From Acorus gramineus (lineage: Eukaryota; Streptophyta; Magnoliopsida; Acorales; Acoraceae), in the NCBI GenBank assembly GCA_030737835.1, contig CM060855.1, forward strand, positions 5,946,478 through 6,010,477: a DNA stretch of 64,000 bases. The letters run 5' to 3'. Below the pieces are notes generated by a model. That model worked only from the letters and a program-made list of their open reading frames with translations. It was not told the DNA's origin and did not search any database. Of this stretch, positions 47,791 to 62,000 are shown one piece after another; position 1 is the first letter of the stretch; each line of letters starts with the position of its first letter. The translations under genes were made by a program, and so were the position numbers.

Positions 47791-50092
47791 TGGTGCTCTT
47801 CGTACTTCTGGATATGGATTTGAGTTTTGTTTTGTTTTTATTTTTGGTCCAAGGCCTCATGGTTGTTGACATGTCGTCGAAGACATAAGCTTGAAGTGGG
47901 TTCATTGGGTGGCCAACCAGCAGGGGAGTTGATGAAATAGGGTTTTGTGAGATGGTTTCTTATATACCTAGAGGTGTTGAGGGACCAGTTCATTTAATCA
48001 GTGGATCGAACGAATTCCTTTGCGGGATTGGAATTTTGAAGCAAATGAACCTATTCCCATGAGCAATGTGGGGCTTTTTTTTTCTCTTTAAAGCTTTGGC
48101 CTCCTATGGTGTAGTTCTGAAGGGCTTCTTTTTTGATGTAGCCTAATCATACATACTGAAAGTGAATTGTAGTATTATTAATAGAAAATTTTGAGATTCT
48201 CCCCCATGTTTTAGAACTGGGGCCCCATTTTGTTTCTCTACCTCCGTGAGACTGTCTTATAAATATTAAAAAATATTTTTAACCGCGGTATGCTTGGACT
48301 ATAAATTTATGGATGATGTTATAGCCAGTTTCATTTTCAGTCTCAATTATAGATTATATGTGTTTTGAATTTTTTAAAAATAGTATACACATGTTTTTAT
48401 AAAAAATGAAGCATATACTCCAATGAATTGCATGGATGCATTTATAGAAAACGTAAAAAGATTCTTTCGAAACATATATTTTGTCAATGTGAGCATACGT
48501 CGTTAATTTTGCTAATGTAGAAACGGATCTGGGTGTAACAACACCCTATATTTATAAATAAGGGATGGGTGTATAGCATTTGGGCTCTGTTACACTCACT
48601 CACTCACCAACATGCTTATTTCCGCCGATTGGGGACAGGAGTCTCGCCACCGTCGTCAGCAGCTGCTCTTTCAATAGGATTAGTGTTTTTTTTTTTTTTA
48701 CAATTCAAAATGGTTAGAAATCCAGTGAAGCATATACATTGTTAGACGATGTATATATTTTAATTTTTTTTATTAAATTTTTTTTTACACTTACTAAAAA
48801 TGGATTCATTCAATTCGAAATGACGCAATATATATTTTTTATCAAAGTATATGCCTCATTAGATGATGTTTACTATTTTAAAAAAAATAAAAACATTTGG
48901 TATTTAGATCATAAAAATGACTAAGACCCGTTTGGATATGTGTTTGGGTAGATTCTGCGTTTGAAAATTTAAAATCCCAAACACGGATCCAAACACATTT
49001 TCAACTTTTAGCTTTTCAAACCACCACTTCCATTTTTTAGATCAAAAAATCTTACAGTTAAAAAACTAATAAAATAACATTTTTCAAAAACTGAGTTTGA
49101 AACACAAGATTCTAAAATTCTTAATGTTTCAACCACAAATCTTACCGCAGCCTGAGTCTAACATTTTCCATAGCATCATGCTCTATTTGGAACCAGTTTG
49201 GAATAACAGTTTTTCTTAAAAATTATTTTCAATCAGTATTTTCATGAAAAGAAAATATTAACACTGCCAAAATTTGATATGACAAGTTGAATTAAAAAAA
49301 AAAATCTGTGTTTAGGACCAATTATCTGAAAAGTTGATTTCCCTTGTTTTGTCATAAAAAAATAGCCGCCCAGTAAACCTATGACACATTCTCCAAGTCA
49401 CACCAACGAAATGTCAGACAAACTCATCACAAGCCTTTCCAATGCAGTAAGAATTAGGAGATATATGTGTGTGTGTGGAATCTGTTTTTATACATTTCCT
49501 ACAACATTTGTAAGAAACTACAATTATTTTTATCATAAAAAAAAAAAACAGAAAGTGGGGGGAAAAAAAACGAGGCAACTTCTCTGCAGCGAACTAAACT
49601 AATCCATGATTCATTGTGTACATTTCCCCAAATCTTGTTACAGCAGGAGTGACAATAAATACATCCACCTGAATGTGGAAAAATCATAATCATAACAAAA
49701 GAATACCCAAACCTCTAACTCTGTTCCCCCCCTCTCATTGAATACATGTAATTGTAATACTAATCCATGAATGACATTGTTACAATGACTTTTCCTGCAA
49801 TGTGCCTAAATACATTCTCTAACATCATATGGGACACCACAAAAGAAAATAAAAACTGATACCTCACAAAAGGGCTTGAAAGACCAAGACCCATAAAGAA
49901 TTTAGAATCTCCATCAAATTTATCGACTACAAAAAGCTCATCTATATATTGCCAGCCCTTGCATTGTACCTGTTGCCCACTCCCGTGCGAAATGTTGCTT
50001 CTTCTGCTGAAAAGCTCTTTTGGTATATGGGCTGAAAAACTTGTCAGGTACAATCACACAAATAAATTAAATGCTGTATAACTCATGCCATC
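47791..50092. other. Convergent intergenic region and 3' UTRs
   Basis: The DDT-PHD gene (+) and AP-2 alpha (-) end tail to tail 2.3 kb apart. The outer parts are presumably their 3' UTRs. Around 48925-49170 there is sequence starting GACCCGTTTGGAT, like ends of hAT-type MITEs, but I could not find a matching second terminus. No gene is visible. Confidence 0.5.
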
Positions 50093-53000
50093 TCAAAGCA
50101 AACCAGCGAGTAGTGCTCCAGGATCGCTTAATCCTGCACCCACAACGGGCGATTGGGGCTGTACAATGGGTGGTGCTGGTACATGTGATGGGGCTGGGGG
50201 AGCAGTTGGAAGGCTGACCAGATGTTCCTTAATGAATTCTTTCAACCTATAATGGAAATTTTAAGTCATTCATCTCAGGTGTATATAACTTTAATAGAAC
50301 TTGAATGATCCGAAATGACTTACTCAAATGTTAATGTTGGATCCCCTGAAGCCACAGTTAAACGTAGTTGGGTTCTGTCAGACGGATCTGTCTCAACTCT
50401 CACCTGAAACACACAGAACAAATACTTGTGAGATGTGGACTATAATTCTGTTCCAATAGGAATTAAAAACATAGTTTGGGAACCCAAAGCATATCCCATT
50501 CAAGGTATAATATAACTGCCTTAGCAGCTTCCCCAAGCATGGATAAATAGCTCACATGACCACAAAGAATCCAAAAGCTTCAGGAGAAGTTACTGGAATG
50601 CACCCAAATCCATTACCCACTTGATTGAAAATCTGACCAGATTAGTAAAATCATGGAGTTGGGTTCTCACAGTTACACAATTTTCATTCACAATAATAAT
50701 AACAAAGAATATCGTTAATGACTATGATATATTAATTCACGACCCTGTAAAAACATGAAAAATTAAAACAACATATATCGAAACAGAACCCTGGTATACT
50801 AGGATGGTTAATTAACATTTGATTAAAAGAAGTTTGCAAGGAAGCCCATCCAAGGTGACTAATGAAGGGGTTGTCATCTTGCCCAAGGAGGCAGATTTCT
50901 TTAGGCATCCACAGTTCAATAAAGTAAACCTATAGGCAATAAAAGTCCACAAGACAGCCATGTTTTATGCTTACCAAGCAAGGCATAGCCCGAGTGCTTT
51001 CCGAGAAGAATGTAGAGCTTGCAACCAAATTGTTTTTATTTTGATCCTGCAACATGCATGAAATTTTTTTATTAATTGATGCTTTTTAGGCTAATTTTAC
51101 CACAAATGAATAAAAAATGGAAGGTAGCACGCTAAGAAAACAGTAACTTACAATATCTAGATTAACTCCTAAATGAATGCTGTTGAATAAGTTTGCCATT
51201 TCAGGGATAGACAAAGGCTTAACACCCCTAACCTGCTCAATAGTTAAAAAATATATATAATTAGAAATAAATATTCATTGTCCAACACACCAAACAGTCA
51301 TTTTCAAAAACAAATTATTATCAACAAAAATTTATCTCCAAGTTTAGATAATGATCTAAAACATAAATCCGACATACCACAAAAATTTAATCATTAATTC
51401 ACTCTTATTTCCACCGTAAGTGCCTGAATGCAATAACTCAAATATGATTTAAATATATGGAGTATCCCATAATCCTATAAAATCGAATAATGTTCAGCTT
51501 CACCATCAGTTTCATGTCAAGCTACAAGAAATTACTTTCTATCATCCCATCAGATTGGCGTTCAACCTCCAATCTTTATCTGGTTTTATCGCTTCTCCCC
51601 GGAACAATAAAAATAATCCAAAACTGCATTTACTATTTTTTGGCATGATGATCTTTGTGAGATCCTCAGAATACATATGGTCAATTTCAAAAAAAGTAAA
51701 AAACATGACCTGGAACTGCAGATCCCAATCGTTCAGTTTATATTCATCAGACCAACAAAAAGGTCTCCATAGACATATATAGAGTTTGATCTCACATGGA
51801 TTAAGGGTGCAAAATGATGTGGAGATTTTTTTGTTCATTATTCCCAACAGTGAAACCTCACAGAATCACAGGAAAGGGATATGTTGTAATCAAAGAAAAG
51901 CAGATCATATCAACATAACTTTTGTTGTGTTATACTAGCAACTAGAACCAACTGTATAGAGAGTTCAAATATTCATTAACGGTGCATGGAAGTCGCTGAT
52001 AAAATTGTTAAGCCAACTTCTTGAAAGTTAACCTTAATTGCACACTTAAAAAAATATTAAGGGAGAGCATTCTCTACTTACACCTGTAAAAAGAAAAAAA
52101 CACCTCATCCATTTTTCAACAGGTTTCACACACGATAAAAGGTGATCTAAAGTTTACAATCCCATAGAAACCACACAAGATAATCAGATATACCACTTCT
52201 TGAAGCCTCAACGGCGGTCCTGCAAGTTGTCTCCACTGGAGGAAAAACTCATCAGCAGTCATTGATATAGGTTGCATAAACTTATTTAGGACAGCCGGAA
52301 GTCGTAATTTGGCATTCACCTATATGAAAAAAAAATGATCAGTTCAGTTTGGGGTATACTCCTCAGCGCCGAACAGAGCAATATAATAATGTATCGATTG
52401 AAATTCACATTCTAATCACATACCACTATGGTTCCAAATGTATAAGAGAAATCAAGAACAGCCAAGTCCCTACTTGGGCGGAGATTCACCACTTCAAGAG
52501 GACTTTGCACCTGTTAAATAATAATCATAAAGAAAATATGAGGGTACAAGACTTTCACACGACCAAGATTTTTTTTTTTTAATGTATTAGCACAATTTTA
52601 GCAGGCTATACCTGTGCCCTTGGAGGTATAGTTTCAGGTACTGAAGACTCCATCCTCAAATGAGATGGAGGCAGTATCAGTGCTCGAACTGAAACAAGAG
52701 GGGAGGTGTTCTTGTTGCCCATGAAGAGAACAATGCGTCCATGATGGGCTCGCCATTCTGCTTTTATTCCAATCTGAAAAAATTTAAAAAAAAACAAACA
52801 TCAAATCACTCATAAATGATAAAGATAATATCTCAGTTATCAAGTTTTAATGACAGTTTCTACCAAATATAAACAGATTATGATGACTATTCTCGAGTGC
52901 CCCATTGGAACCTATACATAAATTGATAGGTGACAAACCTGAATGTGAGGATCTTCATAGAGCACACCACTATCTTTCAGGCATAAAGCATTAAACCTTT

Positions 53001-56000
53001 CTGCAATATCACCAATGGGCTGCAAATATGAGGCATAAAATTAGCCAGTTCAGGGTCAGACACATACAATAAACACATGATCTATAATGCATGAAAGATG
53101 CACAGTAAGATATGAAGATGTTTTGTACTTTTGTTGTACTATTTTTTCTGTGACAATAGTTGAGAGTTCAATTCAATAGCAAAGGATGTGGGGCTTGGAC
53201 TCAGCTCAACGGTAGACAACGAAATTTGCAACCATGAGGTCATGGGTTCAATCCCACCACTTAACTACCAAAAAATAGCAAAGGATGTAACAATAAAATG
53301 ACATTGCAATAATTCGCACCATGGTTATATACACTCAATAGTTGCATTTGTTCAATCTAGTATTAAACTAAGATAATGATTGCAATAATTGTCATTATAA
53401 AACAACAAAGCACTACAGCAGCATTTCACACCATCCAAGGAACACTAGCTAGGTACTTTCTAAGAAGGGAAATAGATTACATCAGAACAATCATCAGATT
53501 TCTAGCAGATCTTGATCATAAATGAATGAAACCTACAACCCAACAATGATAATGATATCAAATGAAGGCAAACTCACATCAGGCTCAGCATGCCTGTATG
53601 CCAACTACTTTCTCCAACTTGCACAAAGAGCTCTGACATATACATCAAATATCCAAGCAATACAATGTGGCAGAAATACTAATCTCATAAAAAAATATTA
53701 TAGCAGTACCTGAACAGAGTGTGGTTGTTCATTAAGAGCAAGTGCTAAATCATTAATAGGACTTGGAGTGGCCTCCAAACCCGAGATCACATTTTGTTCT
53801 GGTTGAATAGAAGCATCTGGAGGACCTTCAATTGCCAATGTACCCAGGATATCTCCAAGGAGATCACCTGATTGGGCTGGTTGAGAATCTACGGTGGTCA
53901 AAGTTCCATTCCCTTGATGAGTTGTGTCTTGGTCTCCTAGACCAGAATCCTGCAGAACAAACACAATTTCAAGTTATTATATCCATAATGACGATCTTTG
54001 TATTCAGAAAGCAGTTGGTGAAATCCATTCTCACCATATTTTGGCTAGGCATTGGGACAATGCTAAGCTGGCTGGGAGGATGTGATCCATTAACAGGTCG
54101 TTGATCAGTAACAACGAGGGAATTTGAAGTTTGCTGCTGGGTTCGCAACTTGATGGCACTTTGCTCTGCCGTGTCAATTTCTGTATCTTCAGCTTTTTTC
54201 AGCAATGAAGACTGCTTGAAAAATAATGTTAATTGGAATAGAACCAGAATATGAGACAATTTGTGATGGATACTAAATTAGCATTCAGTATCCTATAAAT
54301 TCCAATGAACGTCATGGAAATTTACAATTGTATTGTTGTAAGCTAATATGATAAGTCTTACAAACCAATTAAATGCAACCAAATACTCACCTGGCGTTCA
54401 GGAAACTTGGGCATTTCATCTAATATTTTTGCCAAATTACCACCTTTTTTACTCAAAGCAAAATATTCAACAGCTCTTTGTTGTATCTCGACATCTATGA
54501 AACTTTCATACCTAATAAAAGATTATTTAATCCAGGTTACAAAAAATCTTGAAAACGAGAAAGGAAATTACAAGGAAATCTAATAACAATAAGAAAGGAA
54601 CTGATTGTAGCCTCACTTGTTAAATATGGCCCAGATGTGATCCTGCAATTCCGGATCTGGGGGCTGAGTGTGCATTAAGATCTTCGCATATGTCGAAAGA
54701 AGAATAGCAATAGTATCGGTCCTGGAATCAACGAACTCTTAACACCTAAAGGATTCATATTTAATACATAAACAAGATATGTAAACAGTGAGATCTTACT
54801 TTACAGTAGGAAGCTTCTCATGCAGAATAGAAAAAATTTCTTTAGGACTGAAGCCAGGTCTTCTGGCTAAAAGGTGGCTGTATTCTCCAAGAATATAAGC
54901 ACTCACCTATCACATATTCACAATTGACAAATTTAGGAACTTCAATGATGAACAATTTTCATCAGGCTGGAGAAGTAGGCAAGCAATTACCAGAAAATTC
55001 ATGGTCATATAATATGATAATTTGATGCAAGATAGCTTTTAATGTATGAATACACAATTTGAAGCATACAAAACATCCATTTAAAGGGAGTGAAACAAAT
55101 CAAACGAAAATGTACATGATGTATATCGGTCTCATGCTCATTTAAAAGTTTTTAATGCTTCGGTTTCTGTAGTAGTAGACATGTAGGGTTTTCTTGCCCA
55201 ATCCGATTGGTTGAAATGATTTACAGTTCAACCGCACTACATTTGATATAGTATAAGTTTTGAAAATGATGTCATAAATAAGCAACCTGCAGACCATGAC
55301 ATAAATGTTTAAAGCCAGCAAAAAAGGAGCAGGATGGATAGACAAAAGCATACCTTGACCATTGTTTCATGTACGGCAGGTTTATCAAGATAATCTCTCG
55401 CCTTTTCTGCTGCATACGGCTGGTGATACATAAAAACATCAGGAATATAGAATATTGCTTCATAGAGCAGCTAGAGAATTATTCAAAATCACCAGTATGG
55501 TAAACACCTGTAGATCTTCATTATTTGTAACAAACTGAACTACACGATACCAAATGTCATCACTGACAAAATCTCCAGCTTTATCAATCAATTGAAGTAT
55601 CACATCTACATACCTATACCATAAGATCGTGGTGAAATCAGAATTCTTGTTCACATTAACATGCAGAATTTAGAGATGAAGGGTACTGAAAATGAACTCA
55701 AAATATAAACTGTCAACGTACATAAATAATCGACATCATTTTGCAAAGTAGACTTTCCTTACCAAGATAAGTCCGGAGCAAATTTCTCTGCAAGAATAGC
55801 AGCTTTTAAAGCCAATTCTTCACGCATTGCAAAATCAGATGCACTGAGATACTGTAGAATCAAATGACAACAAGCATTCTGTCTGTAATGCACAGTTGGA
55901 AATAATCTGGTAAAGCCCTCGAATCTAGAAATATTTACATGAAGCTTAGCATCCATTTACCTGCAACAACTCTTCAACTATATCCTTTGCATTTGTGACA

Positions 56001-59000
56001 TCACACATCCCATAAAGTAAATCAAGTGCACGCCTTCTAATACTGCAACAAAATCACAATAACCACTGGTTCACTTTCACTTTATCCTCCAAAAAAATCA
56101 TTTGAAAATAGATCACATCAATATGAAAGAATGAAGATCAATATTTATTTAAATTGTCAAACATCTGGTGCCCAAAGATATTGATTCGTGATCCCTCCCT
56201 CTACCAACTTATTTATCCATGCTTATGTCATTATATCTCTTAGACAAAAATGTACATGGAATGAAGTATCGACCAAATGGAAAAAAAACAAAAACCAAGG
56301 AGGACATCGCTTCTTGGCAGATGAAAGATACATATGTACAAAATGGTATAAATAACTGTAAATCCACTTAAATTTACCTTATATCAGGATCCTTCAGAGA
56401 AGTAATGATCTGAGCCTGATGTCTTTTAATTATATCCTGCACATCTGTGACCAATAACATCCTGGTCATATTCTCCTGCATGTGAGAAACTGGGTGTCAA
56501 TGCATAAAAGACACAAGCATATTATTCTGATAATGAGGGTTGAATGCCCCAGCATCATTCTGGACCATTTTTGTTCATATGTTACTTTCCTACATGATAA
56601 GTAGAATCATCATGAAAACTTAAGAGTAAATGCAAGAGCTTACAAGGCCAAGATAACGTATATTTGGTTCACGAACAGCGATGAATTTCCCGAGTAGGGC
56701 AACACATTGAGACATCATCTCCTTTTCAGCATCAAGATGCATAACCTGTCGGGGTAAATAGAAAGCAAAACCATACAAAAAACATCATGAAATGTTATCC
56801 CACCCATGAAGAAAGAGACAGGTTCAGGGGTTGAGCTGTGTTATAAAATACCCTAGCATGACAACCTGCCCCAATCCCAAGTTTTATAAGGGAACAAGAA
56901 CATAATTTGCATAAACATTACACTGGGAGATATTAGATTGATGCTTGACTGTTAATTAAAAATTTAAAATTATCCTCGTTTCCATTTGATTAACACCTTT
57001 TACTGTCGTCAAATGAATGGAAAAGGAATCAGTCATGTTATGACCAATCAATGACATCAAGACATAAGCCCATATGTTAGATTGCAAGTTTTTTAAACTC
57101 ACGTGGTAAATATTATTTCATATGCCTTTTTGCCACCTGATTTACGAATCTGCATTGTTCATTCAATATTGAAGTGATTAATCTCCATAATGCACACATA
57201 TGGAGCTCATAGAAATTAACCATCAGTTAACTGCTATGCAAGTAATCTACTCATTGATAGTGCTAAAGTCAATTTATCTCTTTATGTACATGTTGCAATT
57301 TCCATGTACAAATTCCATACCCTGCAATGTGACAATTGCTAAAGAAGTTTTTTAATTGGTAAAGAGTCTTGGTTTTGAAATAAAACCACGATACAGGGCA
57401 GGAGTTAATTGAAAGTTGTGGTTTTAATATTCTGTAGGTCACTTTTTTTGAGGAAACTCATATGAATCCCACCACTAACAGATTGAAATCTAATTGAGGA
57501 ACAATTTCAGATGATGAAGAGCAGGTCACATTTTATTTCAGGCAAAAGAAACCTCATGGCCAACCACCATCAACATGTTAGAGATTATATGAGTAACATT
57601 GGAAATTTAATCAAGTGTTCTAAATATGATTAGATGGACAAAAAAAATATTAATTTTAAAAAAGATTGCTAGAAAAAATTGGTTTTTTTTCCATGTGCGA
57701 CGTATTATCATTTCATGTAGAAAAAAATACAATTCAATGACAATTGACAATACCACGATGTACTGGAATTATACGCTATAAAAAATAATAAACTGACCAG
57801 TGCCAGTGCTTCAAAAAGAACTGCATGAGATGCATTATTCTTGTTCACATTTTTAACAACATCAGTACCCATCAGTGTACGTTGTAGAACCTGCAGTTAA
57901 CAATAATATATCACTTCACAATTTAAGCTGTAATGGCATCACACCAACATTATCCATGTCAGCAATAACAAACCTCAAACAAAGATCTTCTAGCATTTGG
58001 ATCTTCAATGGTTGGAAAATATTGAAGAGCTCTCATTGTCCTAACCTGCACCGCAAAAAAAACGTCATTTCTAAAACATGTAAAGCAAAAAATTGATTTC
58101 TGAATTCTAAACAAAGATGGAAACTAAAACCCTTTATTTTAATTTAAGAAATTCTATATAGTAACTCATGATATTGGAAGATAGGAAATACAAAAATATG
58201 ATAAGCATTGCAAGCTAACCATTAAAAAAAGTAATGAATAAGAAACTCAGATATAACATAAAAAAAAAATCATGTCACGACACTACCTGATAAACAACAT
58301 GTACCCAACACGAAAGCCAACACTTGAAGAAACCATCAATCACTTTTACAAAGTGAGAAGTAACACATTTGAGTTTTATAATAGAATTTCAATTAGTTGG
58401 AATGAGAAGTCAAAGCTTTAATCAGCATAGTAATATCTCTAATAGAACATATTAAAGAGTCATTATGTGGGAACTTACTATATTAGTTTATCTCTTTTTC
58501 TTATTTAGTATTCCTAGTTTTTCCATTTTCTTAGTTAGTTTGACTCTTCAAGGTTTCATCATTTGTATCTATAAATAGTGCTTTTGGCTCCTCTAATAGA
58601 ATGATGAAGCTTTTCCTTTATTCTAACATGGTATCAAAGCCTCCACCTCAAAAAACTTATATCTACAAAATAAACTCCACTCTTCACCGCTCCAATCGAA
58701 GAGTTCCCAATCAGAGTGGGGGGGGGGGGACTTTTCATGCCCATGAATTCTTTTTTTTGTTGTTCGACGCTTCTAGTGGCACACACGCCGTGTGTGCTTT
58801 GTTTGAGCGCATCCCAATACGCGCATCATTATTGTTTGCGCGCCCCGCTTGTCTGCGTCATTGTTGTCACATCTCGCTGTTCATGCGCATTGTTGCTTTG
58901 GAAAATGATTGCCGATCCGGATTCCCTTTGGATTAGAGTATTGATGAGAAATACTATGCAGGATGTTCTAAACTCTCTTTGGTGTCCCATTCTAGAGTTG

Positions 59001-62000
59001 TTCTATCCAAGGTGTGGAAGGACAGCTCGTCTTAGCTAAGGTGATTAAAGAGGAGACAATTTTCAATCCGGGTAATGGAGTGAAAACTAGATTACAATTG
59101 GCATCATAGAGATTCCCTCGTCGTAATCTCAATGATGTGGAAGGGTTGGAATTAATCTTCTATGACGCTTTAAGGGGTGGAGCTAAACTTAGAGGAGGAG
59201 GACCCAGTGAATTGGAAATTGGCACTCCGGTCCAGATTCTCAGTCAAGACCTTGTTGTATAGGAAGCTAAACAAAAATCCCTTCCTGGACTATCCCACCA
59301 CTCGTTTTAAGAGCATTATTGGGAAATACTTGTGCCTTTGAAAATTTGATGCTTTATGTGGCTTCTTTCACTAGACAAGGTCCTCAACAAGGCGGATTGT
59401 TTGAGATTCGCTAAAGATGACAATGTTTCTTGTGGGCTTTGTGGTTTGAAAGAGGAACCAAGAGACCATCTCTTCTTTTGCTGTTCCTATAGCAAAACAA
59501 TATGGGAAAAGATGGGATGGGCACTAGAGTCTCGTTGCTCATCAATAATCTCAAAGAAATGGATTTGGCTGCGCAAGAGAGGTGATCGTAGCAATCTCAC
59601 CAAATTCGAATGGTGATCCACATTCGATGTGTTGGAGCATTTGGCTTATTCGAAACGAATGTATCTTCCAAACAAAAGAGGCTTTATTTGAAAAACACTT
59701 CGGCAGCAATACCTTCCTCTCTTATAAATTGGGTGAAGATGATATTAGAGGTTGATACCACCCCTTCTATCATTATGGATAATAGGTGGTTCAGGGGGTG
59801 ACAAGCCAGGGTTTCACTTGTGGGGTCGCCTACCCCATCATTTATTTCCTTTTCTTGTATTTTGTTTTATCTTAATCTTTGTACGAAGATCCCTCATATC
59901 CTTTGTTCAGGGGCTTCTTTACTTATAAGACTGCTCCTATCCTTTCTTCAAAATAAATAAATAAATAAATAAAGGAAAGGTGATACCTCGGTGTGTATAC
60001 AAGCCTAGGTGTGCGCACAATAAATAGGTTGATCAGGCGGACAAACGCCTAGACCCAAGTGGACCGCCTAGTCGACTAGGCATTGCTTAGACAACTATGT
60101 GGAAAAGGAACACCAAATGCAACCAAATTGTACAAGGGTAAAACTGACATTTAAAAATTATAAACCCTTGGCACCTCGTATCCATCTTTTATTTTCAACT
60201 TATCCCAAGTGAATTAAACATCCAAAAAGTAATTTACGTTTACAAATGAATATGATTAAAAAAGAAAATCAAAAAAGAAAATCCATATCATGGTTGTCAT
60301 AATGTCCTCTATCCCCAGTTAGCCACTGAACTTGAGGAGGCTCTTCCCTGCTTCTCCAAGTTTAATTTTATTTCCTTCTTCGGTTCAGTTTTTTGGGCTG
60401 ACTTCAGCATTGTACATTGGTCTTTTATTAATAGAAAAAGCATTTACCAAGCAAAAAAAAAAAAAAATGTCCTCTATCCCGGTGTAGCTATATATGGCTG
60501 ATAATTTAGAGATCAAATGAGGGCTTATAAAGAATGTAATAATTATCAGTTTGTTAAAAGGATGGTAATAGTTAATCATGAATTTTTAGGAGGATAAAGC
60601 ATAATAAAGGCAGTGTATTACCAGGCATAGAAGGGAAAATTTGCCAATATGATGAACCTAATAAAACCTTTATATGATGTCCAATGCAAAAGGAACACGG
60701 AAGCTTTCACCAAAGAAAAGAGACTTTTCTTCAAGAGATAATTTTAGCAATTCAAAAAGATCACCAAGTACTCTGTATCAATCAGTACAGAGAACCACTG
60801 CATGATTAAAAAAAAAAAAACATAACCAGATTATAATCATTAGCTGGTTGTGGTACCATGACTTAAGAAATAGTTTATAATTTGTAGTTCAGATGAAAAA
60901 GAAAAGGAGAACATTTGATAGAGCCGATTTTGAAACTAAAACAGATATCAAAAGAGGAAAAAAAATGGAAAGCTTTCCCTGCATGTTATCCTGGTCAAAT
61001 TACAATCAATTCACAAACTGAAGCACTATAATAGCAGTCATTAAAGATGATATCAAAAACGTAGTTACCAAAATATTGCAGTAATAGTTCAACAAAATTC
61101 TGCAAGTAAAACGTATTGAATATTGGTCCGAACAAGTAAATTGGAATGCTGTTAGGCATATACAAGAACATGTCTGTTTTTTGTCACTCAGTAATAGCTT
61201 TTAGATGAAACTATCGATGTTTAAAAACTCATAAGAAACAAAAGATTAGATTTTCTAGAATTCTTAAATGGAAAGCTTTAACAAAATCTAATAATAGAAA
61301 TAAAAAATCAAGTCAAATTCTTTTTTTTCTTTTTTTCTTTTTAAATAGGTCACCCAACCCGCCATAACAATTTAATAGGGATATCATGAACTGTTTCTAA
61401 AGCAAGTTGGGTTGGGAAAACTATTTGAGGTCATTGTCCATATACTGCATAACTGACCAAGCTACTACATGAAAAGCTCAATGGACAAGCCAAATTTATG
61501 TGATGGAACAAAGTGGATAACAAATTAATACTTTCCAGGGCCATGGATTGCAAATATGGAAAAACATGAAACCGGACAAACTAAACAGTAACTACACTAG
61601 CTAGCTAATGTTAGTAGGCAGGTCATCAAATGCAGTTCAGAACTAGATTATCACAACTGTGTAAAAATTTCCAAGCATTTGATAATTGGCTGCTTCACTT
61701 GCAATATGTTGTATACAATCTGAGAAATTAGTAAAAAAATATAATCACCTGAAGCCAGGGTGATGGGATGCCATAATAGGTATACTCTGGTGGAATGTCT
61801 TGGTTCCTTGCAAGTCTCTCTAAAATCTTAACACATTTTGGAAGGCAATTCCAATATGCATCAACATTATTTGAGACCAAAGCAACAAGAAGGCTCATCA
61901 CAGATGTCAAAACCCCTAGATCACGTTCATCTAGAAGTTGTGCCAGACGATCTGACCTGAAAAACATTTGATAAGAAAATGGATTACTGTAAAAAAATAA

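Noticed and set aside
48925-49200. hAT-type MITE starting GACCCGTTTGGAT
   Set aside because: Only one terminus could be seen; no matching inverted end or target duplication found.
53190-53273. Functional tRNA gene
   Set aside because: A and B boxes are present but acceptor and anticodon stems do not pair, and perfect target-site duplications identify a SINE.
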